A DNA stretch of 21,987 nt from an uncultured Mycoplasmatota bacterium (GCA_946491675.1 CAMLYN010000005.1:1-21987), one strand, 5' to 3'; counted from the stretch's first letter, positions 6,807 through 15,597 are shown. Notes: generated by a model from the letters alone, not told the origin. Made by a program: numbers and translations.

Positions 6807-8390
6807 TTATTCAATACTAATAATTTCTTTTATGTCTGATTCTTTATAAGTTATTTTGATTTCATCTCCTGAGCTTAAAAATGGTAAAATATTCTGATTT
6901 ACTTTTAAAGAAACTCGATATACATCTTCATCATCTTGTAAATAATAGTAAGTTGTGCCGTCTAAAACAGCAGATTTTATTGAATTAATAGTAATTGTTT
7001 TAGACATTTCTTCACCAGTTGTAATGTTTCCGCCTAAATAATTTTGGGCTGCTTTAACTATTCCTTCTGAAGAATCAGTAACTACAACTCTTTGATAATC
7101 AGTATAGTCAACAAAAGCATACATTTTAACTAATCCTGCATTATCTTTTAAACTCATCAAATAAGTCGGTTTATTATCTAAATTTATTAATAAAGGAAAT
7201 GTTGAAGCATATTGCATTTGCTGAACTTGACCTTCAGCTGATGCCATTGCTGAGCTTTCTTCAGCGCCAGCAACATCATAAAATTTAGTTTCTTTGGTTC
7301 GCATATTTACTAAAACAAAACCAATATTTGAGCCATCATTAGAAACAGAAGTTATCCCAGTATATAAATATACATCATCATTCATTGCTAAATAATTATA
7401 GCCGGTTGTAGTTCTAACAACATCTTTTTGACCAAAAACAGAGTTAAAGAAACCATTTTTGTATTTTCCCCAATTATCTAATTGTTCAATGATTAAACTA
7501 GCAGAATAAACATGATCAACCCAAGTAGGGACATCTTCTACTTTATATTTTTTAGATGTTCCATCAATTGGATTTAAAATAACAACACCGGTTACTTCTT
7601 TTTTCAACCCAACGCCACTATATTTTAATGTTTCAGCGATCCAGTAAGGATTACCTTCATCATCTATTTCAAAATTAACTTCTCCAAAAATAGTAAATGG
7701 ATAATTAATTCTTAATTTTCGATATAAGTTTTCAAAGAAAAGGCTTGATGGCATATATTTCATACCTTTTTCTAACCTTACTAAATCGGCTTCTCCTGTC
7801 ACCGAATTAACAGTAATATATCCAGCAACACCTTTATTTCGATTAGTAAAATACTTAATGATTCCGGCATATTCCAATGGTGTTACTCTCACAATACTAT
7901 CGTTATAATTAATTTGTGTGTATGCATTAGAAACTTCAAATTGGGAAACTAAATCAGTCATTTGTCCCATAACTTTGTCACCCAATTTACTTGAAGAATT
8001 CTTATCTAAAAGTGGTAAATTATTAAAGTCAACAGGTGCAACATCTTCATTAAAATTACTATTATTTACGGTAATTCTCTCATAATAACTTTTAGCATTA
8101 AAAAGTGGTGAATTAACTATATTAACAATAATGATTAATCCGATTATTATAGAAGCACTACCTAAAAATATATAAGTAAAACGATTTTTTTGAACTTTCT
8201 TATTATTAATAATTGTATCAAAATTAATTGGATTAGATAATATTAAGCAAGTAATTGAACAGAATATAAACACAAAAAACAAAAATACCCAAAAGCTAGG
8301 ATCACTTAAATTAATAGGCGGTAACATAAAATAATATAAAATAAATATAAAGACTAAACATAATATTATTTTTAACAAATTTTTTTTCAT
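6807..8390 (-). CDS. Membrane-anchored extracellular protein of unknown function
   Basis: A 527-residue protein. Three hydrophobic segments (about 4-22, 33-53 and 72-93) are followed by some 430 mostly polar residues, probably outside the cell. The long domain has a stretch like a PepSY or related beta-rich unit (GYITVNSVTGEADLVRL, about 191-207), a similar VVILNPIDGTSKKYKVED, and many aromatic residues. I see no catalytic motif and do not recognise the family with confidence. The ATG has AAGGAG close upstream and a strong promoter. The gene is monocistronic, with its own terminator, and is divergent from a DUF308-like gene. A role in the cell envelope is only a guess from topology. Confidence 0.85.
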   Translation of the reverse strand: MKKNLLKIILCLVFIFILYYFMLPPINLSDPSFWVFLFFVFIFCSITCLILSNPINFDTIINNKKVQKNRFTYIFLGSASIIIGLIIIVNIVNSPLFNAKSYYERITVNNSNFNEDVAPVDFNNLPLLDKNSSSKLGDKVMGQMTDLVSQFEVSNAYTQINYNDSIVRVTPLEYAGIIKYFTNRNKGVAGYITVNSVTGEADLVRLEKGMKYMPSSLFFENLYRKLRINYPFTIFGEVNFEIDDEGNPYWIAETLKYSGVGLKKEVTGVVILNPIDGTSKKYKVEDVPTWVDHVYSASLIIEQLDNWGKYKNGFFNSVFGQKDVVRTTTGYNYLAMNDDVYLYTGITSVSNDGSNIGFVLVNMRTKETKFYDVAGAEESSAMASAEGQVQQMQYASTFPLLINLDNKPTYLMSLKDNAGLVKMYAFVDYTDYQRVVVTDSSEGIVKAAQNYLGGNITTGEEMSKTITINSIKSAVLDGTTYYYLQDDEDVYRVSLKVNQNILPFLSSGDEIKITYKESDIKEIISIE

Positions 8391-8419
8391 AAATTCTCCT
8401 TTTTAAAATTACTACTTTT

Positions 8420-8448
8420 ATTTTATATGTTCCTTTGTAATTTGTCAA
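8420..8448 (-). promoter_or_regulatory. Strong promoter of the 527-aa protein gene
   Basis: Minus strand -35 TTGACA (8443-8448, perfect consensus), 17-bp spacer and -10 TAAAAT (8420-8425). Confidence 0.7.
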
Positions 8449-8456
8449 TTTCTTAG

Positions 8457-8485
8457 TTGTATATTTATCAAATTTATTATATAAT
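8457..8485 (+). promoter_or_regulatory. Promoter of the DUF308-like gene
   Basis: -35 TTGTAT (8457-8462), 17-bp spacer and -10 TATAAT (8480-8485). It lies 15 bases before the ATG and back-to-back with the opposite promoter. Confidence 0.6.
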
Positions 8486-8500
8486 ATTAATGGTGATTAA

Positions 8501-9046
8501 ATGAAAAAGATTACAATAATTAATTATTCGAATGATAACTCATTATTTAGTTCAATATTATTTTTGTTATTTGGAATTATTCTGTTTACTAACCCAGGTG
8601 ATATATTAAAATTTATTTCGTATATTGCCGGTGGGAGCTTAATTCTTATTGGAATATTTAACATTTTAAGCTATCGAAAAGTATTAAAAAAATTAAACAT
8701 TGAACAAAAGTCAAAATTAATTAGTGGTGTGCTATTAATAATTTTAGGATTATTTACAATTTTATTTTCTTCATTAATTAAGACAACAATCAGATTAATA
8801 TTTGGTGGATGGATTATTTATAGTGGTATCATGAGATTAATTGAGGCACTAAACAACAAAGATAATATGGTTTCTTTTGTTGCTAGGTTAATTGTATCAA
8901 TTCTTCTTATTATCTGTGGTTTATATGTTGCTTTAACTGATTTAGTATATTCAATGATAGGACTATTTATTATTATATACGCAATATTAGATATAGTTGG
9001 ATATGTATTTTATAAAAAAGAATTTAAAAAAAATGATGTTTTATAA
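8501..9046 (+). CDS. DUF308/HdeD-like integral membrane protein
   Basis: A 181-residue protein with about six transmembrane helices (near 16-30, 37-57, 72-90, 96-113, 124-142 and 146-170). They are arranged in pairs with repeated motifs such as LLFGIILFTNPG and LLIILGLFTILFS. This internal repetition is typical of the DUF308 family (HdeD and relatives), whose role is acid or envelope stress in enterobacteria and unknown in Gram-positives. GGTGATTAA precedes the ATG. It is a single gene that converges on the SGNH-type gene and shares a terminator with it. Confidence 0.8.
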   Translation: MKKITIINYSNDNSLFSSILFLLFGIILFTNPGDILKFISYIAGGSLILIGIFNILSYRKVLKKLNIEQKSKLISGVLLIILGLFTILFSSLIKTTIRLIFGGWIIYSGIMRLIEALNNKDNMVSFVARLIVSILLIICGLYVALTDLVYSMIGLFIIIYAILDIVGYVFYKKEFKKNDVL

Positions 9047-9056
9047 CATCTTTTTT
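9026..9056. terminator. Bidirectional terminator
   Basis: Stem GATGTT (9035-9040) and AACATC (9045-9050), loop TTAT, an A run before and a T run (9051-9056) after. It serves the two convergent genes. Confidence 0.65.
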
Positions 9057-10191
9057 ATATGCAATTATTAACTATATAATTATATATTTTGTTAGTTGTA
9101 GAAGCATTATAGTGTAATCCATCACTACTTGGAACTATATTTACATTATTGTAAGTATCGCAATAACTTAAATTAGATAAACCTGAATTTTCAATAAGAG
9201 ATTGCATCTTTTGATTAAAACTAGTTACACCAGAAGTATAGGCCTTACTCTTACCATCAGTGACAGGATTCACTGATACAATAATAATGTTATGGTTTTT
9301 CCAATTGTTTTTAGCATAAGATTCAAACTTATTATAATAAGATTCAGCTACACTACTTCCATTTTTTCCAACATCATTTACTCCCATATTTATAATTATA
9401 TTATATTTTGAGGTATCATCAATAACATCATTAACCTTAGCTATGGCTGTATTATCATACCATGAGAATTTAGCACCAACTTTAGCAATGCATTTATCAC
9501 TATAACAGGTAGAACCATCAGATGAAGTGTTACATAATGATTGGTTAGAACACAAAGATACCATTCGCGAATCTCCAACAAACAAATTAGACACGGCTAA
9601 ATCATCAGATGAATTTTGATTATTATTTGAAGCGTTACTACCATTTTTTAAATCGCTTCTTATATCCTCTAAAGTGTCCTTATAATTTTCTAATTTATCT
9701 TGATAATTTTCACGAACATCTTTATCAGTTATAGCTTTTACTTGCTGTCTTGCCTCTTCATATAATTTATATGCATTATTATAGTTAGTTTCATTAGGTT
9801 GAGAACGTAAAACTGAAATAGATTGTTGCAAATCAGATAAAGCCTTGTCAGCATTATTTTTAGATATTTCTAAAACATTGCTACTAGAAGCACAGTTATA
9901 GCAACTAATATAGTATAAATTAGAAATAGGTAATATACGTAATACTGTATTTATAATTGGAAAAACTAAAAAAACAGCTACAGCGGCAATAACACGTTTT
10001 GAAATTGAGCTCCATAATTTTTTAGTATCAACATCACCAGAAGTAATAGTTTTTATGATATCAATTATAACAAATATAACTAAAATAACTGGTACAATAA
10101 TTGTAACTAAGCCAATTAAAGTTTTAAAAATACTTAAAATATTTAAAAGTTCAACATCATTACAAACATCAATACAGTTAGCTAAAATCAT
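9055..10191 (-). CDS. SGNH/GDSL-type hydrolase fused to a VirB2-like two-helix membrane domain
   Basis: 378 residues from the ATG at 10189-10191, which follows GGGAGG (10199-10204). An in-frame TTG five codons upstream overlaps that ribosome site and is unlikely. Two hydrophobic helices (about 17-46 and 66-87) with a short polar loop (TSGDVDTKKLW) resemble VirB2/TrbC-type conjugation pilins. A Cys pair (CYNC, 97-100), a helical region (105-182, probably coiled coil) and a Ser/Asn linker follow. The rest is an SGNH domain: block I GDS (206-208, nucleophile Ser208), Gly239, block III GVND (Asn272), and block V Asp357/His360. Such domains remove ester groups from carbohydrates or lipids; here it would act outside the cell. 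Substrate unknown. Confidence 0.85.
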   Translation of the reverse strand: MILANCIDVCNDVELLNILSIFKTLIGLVTIIVPVILVIFVIIDIIKTITSGDVDTKKLWSSISKRVIAAVAVFLVFPIINTVLRILPISNLYYISCYNCASSSNVLEISKNNADKALSDLQQSISVLRSQPNETNYNNAYKLYEEARQQVKAITDKDVRENYQDKLENYKDTLEDIRSDLKNGSNASNNNQNSSDDLAVSNLFVGDSRMVSLCSNQSLCNTSSDGSTCYSDKCIAKVGAKFSWYDNTAIAKVNDVIDDTSKYNIIINMGVNDVGKNGSSVAESYYNKFESYAKNNWKNHNIIIVSVNPVTDGKSKAYTSGVTSFNQKMQSLIENSGLSNLSYCDTYNNVNIVPSSDGLHYNASTTNKIYNYIVNNCI

Positions 10192-10221
10192 TTTTATACC
10201 TCCCAAACAACGACTATTTAA

Positions 10222-10250
10222 ATTATAACATATCCTTTCAAGTTTTACAA
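10222..10250 (-). promoter_or_regulatory. Promoter of the SGNH fusion gene
   Basis: Minus strand -35 TTGTAA (10245-10250), 17-bp spacer ending in TGT, and -10 TATAAT (10222-10227), so an extended -10. Confidence 0.65.
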
Positions 10251-10336
10251 TTTAAAAATTAATATTAAAACTCTAAATATTGTTTTAAATCATCCTATAT
10301 ATACAACATAGAAACTAATTAAATTTTAACTATTTT

Positions 10337-12448
10337 TTATATTTTTACATTTTTTATATGCCTATTTTTATAACAATTAGGACAACCAGATTGTTTAGCA
10401 GTTCGACTATAGATGAAAGTTTCCCATTCATGGTTACATACTCGACATTTCCACCAAACTTTCTGATTAGAATGGGCACTATATTGAGATGGCTTTTTTT
10501 TATTTTTCTCATAATTCCACTCTAAAATAATATTAGGATATTGAATATCTAATGAAGGAAATTTCTTTATTTTTTTACAGTTTGGACACTTTGAAGATTT
10601 TTTCATATTGATAATAGTACGTTTGAATTGATGATTACAATTAGGACACTTCCAATTAATATTTTTTCCACTGCTAGCAGTTACTTCTGTTGGTAATATT
10701 GTATTTTTTTCATAATCCCAAAAATTTAAAAGTTCTTTACATTTTGTAGCAAAGCAATTTTCTTTTGAAGCGCGCTTTCCAGAACAATATGGACAACCAA
10801 AATTACGAATAGCTCGTTTTTGAATTTGTTCTTCCCATTCATGATTATTTTTACATTTCCACCAGACTTTTTTACCACTTCCACTAGTAAAAAATTCGGG
10901 ATGTTGATTTTTGTTTTTTTCATAATTCCATTCTTCGATTAAATGTAAAGGAAGCTTTCCTCTTTTTGAAATAGGTGCACAATATGGACATTTCTTTTTC
11001 TTACTATATATATTTTCAATTGTGTCATACCAGAAATGATGTTGACGGCATTCAAAAATATACTCTTTATCACTCGTCAATAATTCAAACGTTAAAGAAA
11101 CTTTATTTTTTTCACTCCATAAATGTTTTATTTTTTCAATTTTAAGTTTTTTTTGTCTATTATCTCGACATTTTGAGCATCTATTCTTTTCTTTTAAATT
11201 TGTAAATTCATTAGGACTTTTAGAAAAAACATAATTACAAATAGGACATTTCCAATAAAATATTTTATTAGACTTAGCAGTAATGTCATTAGGTGTTATT
11301 GGGTAATTTTTATCATAGTCCCACCAATTGACTAATTCAGGAAAAAGATATCCTAAAGATATTTCTTTATAAACTTTAATGTGTGCACAATATGGGCAAT
11401 TACTTTTTCGCTTTCCAGTTCTCTGATATAACCAAGTATCCCAAGAATTTCCACATTTAGAACACTTCCACCAAATTCGTTTTTCTGCACCTGGTACAAC
11501 ATCAAATGGAGTCAAATCTTTATTTTTATCATAATCCCATTCTTTAATTAGTTCAGGGTATTGATAAGCTAAGCAATTCAAAGAGTTAACTTTTAAATTA
11601 GAGCAATATGGACAACCAGAATTTTGATTCACTCGATTAGGAATTGTAGCCTTATAGCTGTTGTGACATTTTGGGCAAATCCACAAATATTTTATGTGAT
11701 TTTTAGAACAAACTAAATCTGGTGAGATTTTATTATTTGGATCCCATTCCAATACCAATTTAGGATAATTATAGGATAATGTTATTTTTTTCTTTTCGTG
11801 AAAAAAAAGATGTTCTAATTGAAAATAATCTCTTTCCATATTAACATTAATATTGTATATTTGATTTGTTATACTAGAAATATATAATAATACGGATTTA
11901 ACTACTTCATTTATATTTTCTTTATATTGCCATTTTGCAAGATAATAGATTGTATTATTTTCTACAATAATGTTTTTTGATAAATCTTTATACTCCTTAA
12001 TATGAAGTACTTTATAACCTTCTTTTTCTAATGTCTTATCTTTTATTTTTTCTCGTTCCAAGCTTTTTTGCGTTTTATGATGATATAGGCCATCATGTTC
12101 TATAGCGAGAGATATTTCAGGTATATATATATCAATATGATACTTTTTAATCTTATACTCTAATTCACAATTTGGAAATATTTTTTTTAAATAAAAATAA
12201 ATTACTTTTGCGGGGAAAGATACTTTTAATTCTTTGAAACATTGAGGACATCCCTCATGTTTAATTGTTCTATTACTAATTCTTGCTTCCCATTCATGGT
12301 TAGGATTAAAATCACATTTCCACCATACTTTTTTATTTGATTTTGGAGCATAATCAAAAGGGGAAAGACCAATATTTTTTTCATAATTCCATGTTTTTGC
12401 GATAAGCGGAAATTCTGTTACTAAATTATAATTTATATTGCATTTCAT
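10337..12448 (-). CDS. Zinc-ribbon repeat protein with an embedded PD-(D/E)XK/Vsr-like nuclease domain
   Basis: 703 residues from the ATG at 12446-12448, chosen because AAAGGA lies 6 bases upstream. An ATG six codons earlier has no ribosome site and sits at the predicted transcription start. There are eight repeats of about 60-65 residues of the DUF4379/treble-clef type, each with W-x-Y/P-x-K-N, a WWKC-x-x-C core and a final GCPYC-like pair. Between repeats 1 and 2 (about 77-150) is a nuclease-like domain: DIYIPEISLAIEHDGLYHH gives Asp106 and Glu117, followed by a basic helix and GYKVLHIKE. This resembles Vsr/DUF559 endonucleases. Some repeats (5, and the CSKC of 4) are divergent. Probably DNA-binding and possibly mobile (homing-type); substrate unknown. 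Confidence 0.8.
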   Translation of the reverse strand: MKCNINYNLVTEFPLIAKTWNYEKNIGLSPFDYAPKSNKKVWWKCDFNPNHEWEARISNRTIKHEGCPQCFKELKVSFPAKVIYFYLKKIFPNCELEYKIKKYHIDIYIPEISLAIEHDGLYHHKTQKSLEREKIKDKTLEKEGYKVLHIKEYKDLSKNIIVENNTIYYLAKWQYKENINEVVKSVLLYISSITNQIYNINVNMERDYFQLEHLFFHEKKKITLSYNYPKLVLEWDPNNKISPDLVCSKNHIKYLWICPKCHNSYKATIPNRVNQNSGCPYCSNLKVNSLNCLAYQYPELIKEWDYDKNKDLTPFDVVPGAEKRIWWKCSKCGNSWDTWLYQRTGKRKSNCPYCAHIKVYKEISLGYLFPELVNWWDYDKNYPITPNDITAKSNKIFYWKCPICNYVFSKSPNEFTNLKEKNRCSKCRDNRQKKLKIEKIKHLWSEKNKVSLTFELLTSDKEYIFECRQHHFWYDTIENIYSKKKKCPYCAPISKRGKLPLHLIEEWNYEKNKNQHPEFFTSGSGKKVWWKCKNNHEWEEQIQKRAIRNFGCPYCSGKRASKENCFATKCKELLNFWDYEKNTILPTEVTASSGKNINWKCPNCNHQFKRTIINMKKSSKCPNCKKIKKFPSLDIQYPNIILEWNYEKNKKKPSQYSAHSNQKVWWKCRVCNHEWETFIYSRTAKQSGCPNCYKNRHIKNVKI

Positions 12449-12469
12449 ATTAAATCCTTTCATCATTTT

Positions 12470-12498
12470 ATTATATTTGTCTTAAATTTTATAGTAAA
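12470..12498 (-). promoter_or_regulatory. Promoter of the zinc-ribbon nuclease gene
   Basis: Minus strand -35 TTTACT (12493-12498), 17-bp spacer and -10 TATAAT (12470-12475). The predicted start site is only about 15 bases before the ATG at 12448, which supports that start over the ATG at 12464-12466. Confidence 0.55.
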
Positions 12499-12499
12499 C

Positions 12500-12532
12500 A
12501 AAACACGGAACAATTATTTATTTTCCGTGTTT
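12500..12532 (-). terminator. Terminator of the MazG-like gene
   Basis: A 10-bp stem, AAACACGGAA (12501-12510) with its complement at 12523-12532, and a 12-base loop. The minus strand continues TGTTT, a weak T tract. Confidence 0.6.
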
Positions 12533-12595
12533 ATATATAATCCATATTTTGAATTTTTTTGATAATAATAGAAATAAACGATAGTTTAAAAATTA

Positions 12596-12922
12596 TTATT
12601 CAATTACCTTTTCTAGTAGCAGTCTTTTTTGAAAACCACCATTTTTTTGCCTTTTTCTATCAGCTTCTTCTATAATATCATCCAAACTAAATCCACTAAA
12701 CTCAGCCATAGCTTTAATTAGTTCTAACTTATCAGCTAATTCTTTTTTTCTTTCTTCTAAAGATTGAGCATTTCTAACTTCTTCTAGCTCTTCTTCATTC
12801 TTTTTCAATAAATATTCCCAATATTCTACTTCATCTAATACTCGATATATCGGTGTTTTGCCATCAGTTTTAATTATTTCAGGAATATTATCTCGAACTA
12901 ATTTATTGTACACTTTTTCCAT
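12596..12922 (-). CDS. MazG-like / phosphoribosyl-ATP pyrophosphohydrolase-like protein
   Basis: 108 residues from the ATG at 12920-12922, which has GAGGT (12928-12932) upstream. Two in-frame ATGs nine and four codons earlier lack comparable sites. The opening MEKVYNKLVRDNIPEII, then EVEYWEYLLKKNEEELEE, ELADKLELIKAMAEFSGF and KRQKNGGFQKRLLL, match the small all-alpha nucleotide pyrophosphohydrolases that carry the KLVRDxIP motif and a metal-binding EExxE...E..D pattern. They probably hydrolyse (d)NTPs or related nucleotides. The gene sits just outside the putative left end of the mobile element; relatives often travel with mobile DNA. Confidence 0.85.
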   Translation of the reverse strand: MEKVYNKLVRDNIPEIIKTDGKTPIYRVLDEVEYWEYLLKKNEEELEEVRNAQSLEERKKELADKLELIKAMAEFSGFSLDDIIEEADRKRQKNGGFQKRLLLEKVIE

Positions 12923-12966
12923 ACTCGACCTCATATATAAAAACTCCATATTATAGGAGATTATCT

Positions 12967-12976
12967 ACATCTGGCA
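12967..12976. repeat. 10-bp direct repeat, copy 1 (candidate attachment site)
   Basis: ACATCTGGCA, identical to 21928-21937, where it covers the CCA end of tRNA-Trp. It lies 87 bases beyond the 3' end of the large serine recombinase gene, where integrase att sites are often found. Flanking bases beyond it (GGAG a few bases to the left in both copies) are only loosely similar. Ten bases can match by chance in a 22-kb window. Confidence 0.3.
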
Positions 12977-13063
12977 CCATAGTAAAAGGGATTCCAAAAT
13001 CTCTATTTACCTAATATTTATACCTTTAATTTAATTCTTTAATGCCACTAACAGCATTATACA

Positions 13064-14728
13064 CTAATTTTCTTTAAGATATAAGAAGATTGATTTGCCT
13101 TTTTCTACCGCCCTTGTAGGCCTTATATTTATTTCTTTAAAAAATGATGGCTCAAAACAAAATCCTTCATAATCATCTAATATACAATCTTCTCTTAATA
13201 TATTATACTTTTTTTCTAAAAGATTTATATATTCTAATGCATCATTTTCCCTTTTAAAATTAGCAATACTAAAACTTCTACTGCCATTGCTAATAATATT
13301 ATCAATTAAATTATCTTCACTTAACTCAAATAATTTATTAACTTTATTTTTCTTTATCTTTATATTTGCTAATTTTATTTCACAAATATTATTTTTCTTT
13401 CTTTTAATCTTATCTAAGGTAATAACATCTACATACTCATAAATAAACTTTGCCTTTGTTTCATAAGATGCCATATCCCATATTTTTTTAAAGTCTAATT
13501 CATTTCTATCAAAATCACTTGCGATTTTTTTATTTATAATGTTTTCGTCCATTTTAAATCTAATTTTATGATTTAATTTACATTTATTAAATTCTTCTGC
13601 TAATTCTTTATCAACGATAACACTTTCATCTCCTAAAACATTATACAATTCAAAATAATCGCATAATTTATCAATTAATGCTTCTTCAACATATTCTTCT
13701 CTTACATAATCTCCACAATTAAAACATTTATAGTATCTATATTCTGTTCCATTTGGCTTTTTTGTGCCATTGCAACCTAATATTCTTCCACAATTAGGAC
13801 AAACAATTTTCTGCATAAACAAATATAATTTAGACCTATAATAATTCCTTGCATTTCTTCTAATAATATCTTGACACTCCTCAAATAATTCTTCACTAAT
13901 AATTTGAGGTACTTTATCATATAGTAAAATAGTTTCTTTATCTTTTACACTTTTTCTATATTCGTAATTACCAGTATATGTTCTATTATTCAAAATTACT
14001 GATAATGAGCCATCTGTCCAACTACGATATACAATCTCTTTTTCATTAGTTTTTTTATTTGTTCTAACATAAGAAACTACTTTTGGATACTTTTCTTTTA
14101 ATATTGTTGATATTTGAAAATATGTTTTTCCTTGTGAACATAACTCAAATATTTCTCTAACTATTTTTGCACCATTTTCTTCAATTTCCCATTCTTTTAA
14201 TTTATGCTTTCCATCTTTATCTAATTTATTTTTATAACCTAATGGAGGTCTTCCACCAAAATGCCCTTTGTTAACTGCACTTTCAACTCCAACTAATGTT
14301 CTTTCTTGGATTAATTCTCTTTCAAATTGAGCAAATATACCTAATATCCTTGCAAACATCATACCCGCAGCACCAGTAGTATCAATATTCTCACATAAAA
14401 ATTCAATACCACAATTATATTTTTTTATCTCATTGAAGAATTCCTCAAAGTCAATTATACTACGACTTATTCTATCCATTTTAAAAGCCATAATTAAATC
14501 AAATTTTTTCTTCTTCATATCTTTAAGCATTTGTTGATAAGCAGGTCTATTATCAGCCGATTTTCCACTTATACCAGCATCAGTGTATACTTTATAAATT
14601 TCATAATCATTAGATATACACCTTGCTCTTAATCTTCTTTCTTGCTCTTCTAAACTATGGCCCTCTCGAGCTTGATCCGTTGTGCTAACCCTAGTATATA
14701 TTGCTACTATTCTTTTATTATCATTCAT
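13064..14728 (-). CDS. Large serine recombinase (site-specific integrase)
   Basis: A 554-residue protein with the full large serine recombinase plan. The catalytic resolvase domain (about 6-150) has AIYTRVSTTDQ with nucleophile Ser15 and Arg13, and KMDRISRS with Arg86 and Arg89. The long helix around 122-150 leads to the recombinase domain (about 160-275) with GHFGGRPPLGY. The zinc-ribbon domain has Cys310, Cys313, Cys335 and Cys338. A coiled-coil-like C-terminal region ends the protein. It would integrate and excise the element by double-strand exchange through a Ser-DNA link. The ribosome site is weak. It follows a catalytically dead paralogue by 24 bases, probably in one transcript, and sits at the proposed left end of the element. 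Confidence 0.95.
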   Translation of the reverse strand: MNDNKRIVAIYTRVSTTDQAREGHSLEEQERRLRARCISNDYEIYKVYTDAGISGKSADNRPAYQQMLKDMKKKKFDLIMAFKMDRISRSIIDFEEFFNEIKKYNCGIEFLCENIDTTGAAGMMFARILGIFAQFERELIQERTLVGVESAVNKGHFGGRPPLGYKNKLDKDGKHKLKEWEIEENGAKIVREIFELCSQGKTYFQISTILKEKYPKVVSYVRTNKKTNEKEIVYRSWTDGSLSVILNNRTYTGNYEYRKSVKDKETILLYDKVPQIISEELFEECQDIIRRNARNYYRSKLYLFMQKIVCPNCGRILGCNGTKKPNGTEYRYYKCFNCGDYVREEYVEEALIDKLCDYFELYNVLGDESVIVDKELAEEFNKCKLNHKIRFKMDENIINKKIASDFDRNELDFKKIWDMASYETKAKFIYEYVDVITLDKIKRKKNNICEIKLANIKIKKNKVNKLFELSEDNLIDNIISNGSRSFSIANFKRENDALEYINLLEKKYNILREDCILDDYEGFCFEPSFFKEINIRPTRAVEKGKSIFLYLKEN

Positions 14729-14752
14729 ATTCCATATTTTTAATCCTTATTA

Positions 14753-15412
14753 TTAAAATAATTTATAAGGATTTTTCCCCCATTTATCGCTTTTAAAGTT
14801 TGCTGATATTCTATGAAAGCCAATTAACTTTTTAAATATTACATAAACATCTCTATGCATTCCAAGATAATTTCCATATTGGTCAAACATTGGAAAGTCA
14901 TCATATCTAAAATTATCTTCATCCATTAAATCTACCCAATTATATACTTCAGTACTTTTAGGATTTTGAACTTCTTCAAATTTAAATGCGGGGCAAACAT
15001 TTGATTTTTTCTTTGATTTTTTGCTAACATCTTTTTCTAATATTTCATCATTTCTTTGTAACTTAAACAATGGGTTTAATCCTGGACTATAAATAAAAGA
15101 ACTTTCTAAGTGTAATTCATATTTATATTTAAATAATTCATCTACCAAATTATATAAAGTATCTTCATCATGGGGCAAAGTGTCAAAACTATATGAAACA
15201 ACTATATTAAATTTTTTTAATTTTACATCTTCTATCATTTGATTAAAACTTTCATTATTGCTAACATTATCATCTATATATTCTTTTACAATATTGAAGC
15301 CAAAATGTTTACAATATTTTTTTAACCTTTCTAATTGTTCTTCAATTGATATTTCAAATTTACAATGATTACTGCAATATAATGCTATATCATTATTTCT
15401 ACAAACATTCAT
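14753..15412 (-). CDS. Catalytically dead serine-recombinase paralogue
   Basis: A 219-residue protein whose first 105 residues align with the catalytic domain of the neighbouring recombinase. Shared features are ALY, SIEEQLERLKKYC, the KEYIDDNVS strand and turn, FNQMIEDVKLKKFNIVVSYSFD, and YELHLES. The active site is lost. YTRVS is replaced by YCSNH, so Arg13 becomes Ser14 and Ser15 becomes His16; DRISR is replaced by DTLPH, which removes both other arginines. The Asp is kept. The C-terminal half (about 115-219) has a lysine-rich patch and no family that I recognise. It is intact, with AGAGGA before the ATG. It may be an accessory or directionality factor for the integrase; this is inference. 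Confidence 0.75.
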   Translation of the reverse strand: MNVCRNNDIALYCSNHCKFEISIEEQLERLKKYCKHFGFNIVKEYIDDNVSNNESFNQMIEDVKLKKFNIVVSYSFDTLPHDEDTLYNLVDELFKYKYELHLESSFIYSPGLNPLFKLQRNDEILEKDVSKKSKKKSNVCPAFKFEEVQNPKSTEVYNWVDLMDEDNFRYDDFPMFDQYGNYLGMHRDVYVIFKKLIGFHRISANFKSDKWGKNPYKLF

Positions 15413-15493
15413 TAAAAATCCTCTCTTTCTTTAAATTGAGGTTTTTCTAATAAAATTTATTCTATTTTTATCATATTTATCATATAATATAAA

Positions 15494-15597
15494 TATAGGA
15501 TTAGAAAAACCTATGATATTTTATAAAGTATGTATCTCGCCAAAGGTACTCATACTTTATATTGCTGAACACATTATTTATTTAATGTGTTTTTTTA
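15494..15597 (+). ncRNA. Candidate plus-strand small RNA ending in an intrinsic terminator
   Basis: Downstream of TATAAT (15483-15488) the plus strand can fold into a small hairpin (ATAGG/CCTAT, 15495-15514), then an 11-bp hairpin with an 18-nt loop containing TCTCGCCAAAGG (15522-15561). It ends in a terminator stem AACACATT/AATGTGTT (15568-15575 with 15584-15591) with a T run. No coding frame fits. The -35 is weak, and the family is not recognised. Confidence 0.3.

Noticed and set aside
10189..10206. TTG start for the SGNH fusion gene
   Set aside because: The TTG overlaps the GGGAGG ribosome site that serves the ATG five codons downstream.
10726..10923. Minus-strand open frame in another frame of the zinc-ribbon gene
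   Set aside because: Fully inside a gene with eight recognisable repeats, and no ribosome site.
13040..13059. Stem TAATGC/GCATTA after the large recombinase as its terminator
   Set aside because: Only 6 bp with an 8-base loop, and no T run on the minus strand. Not reported as a terminator.
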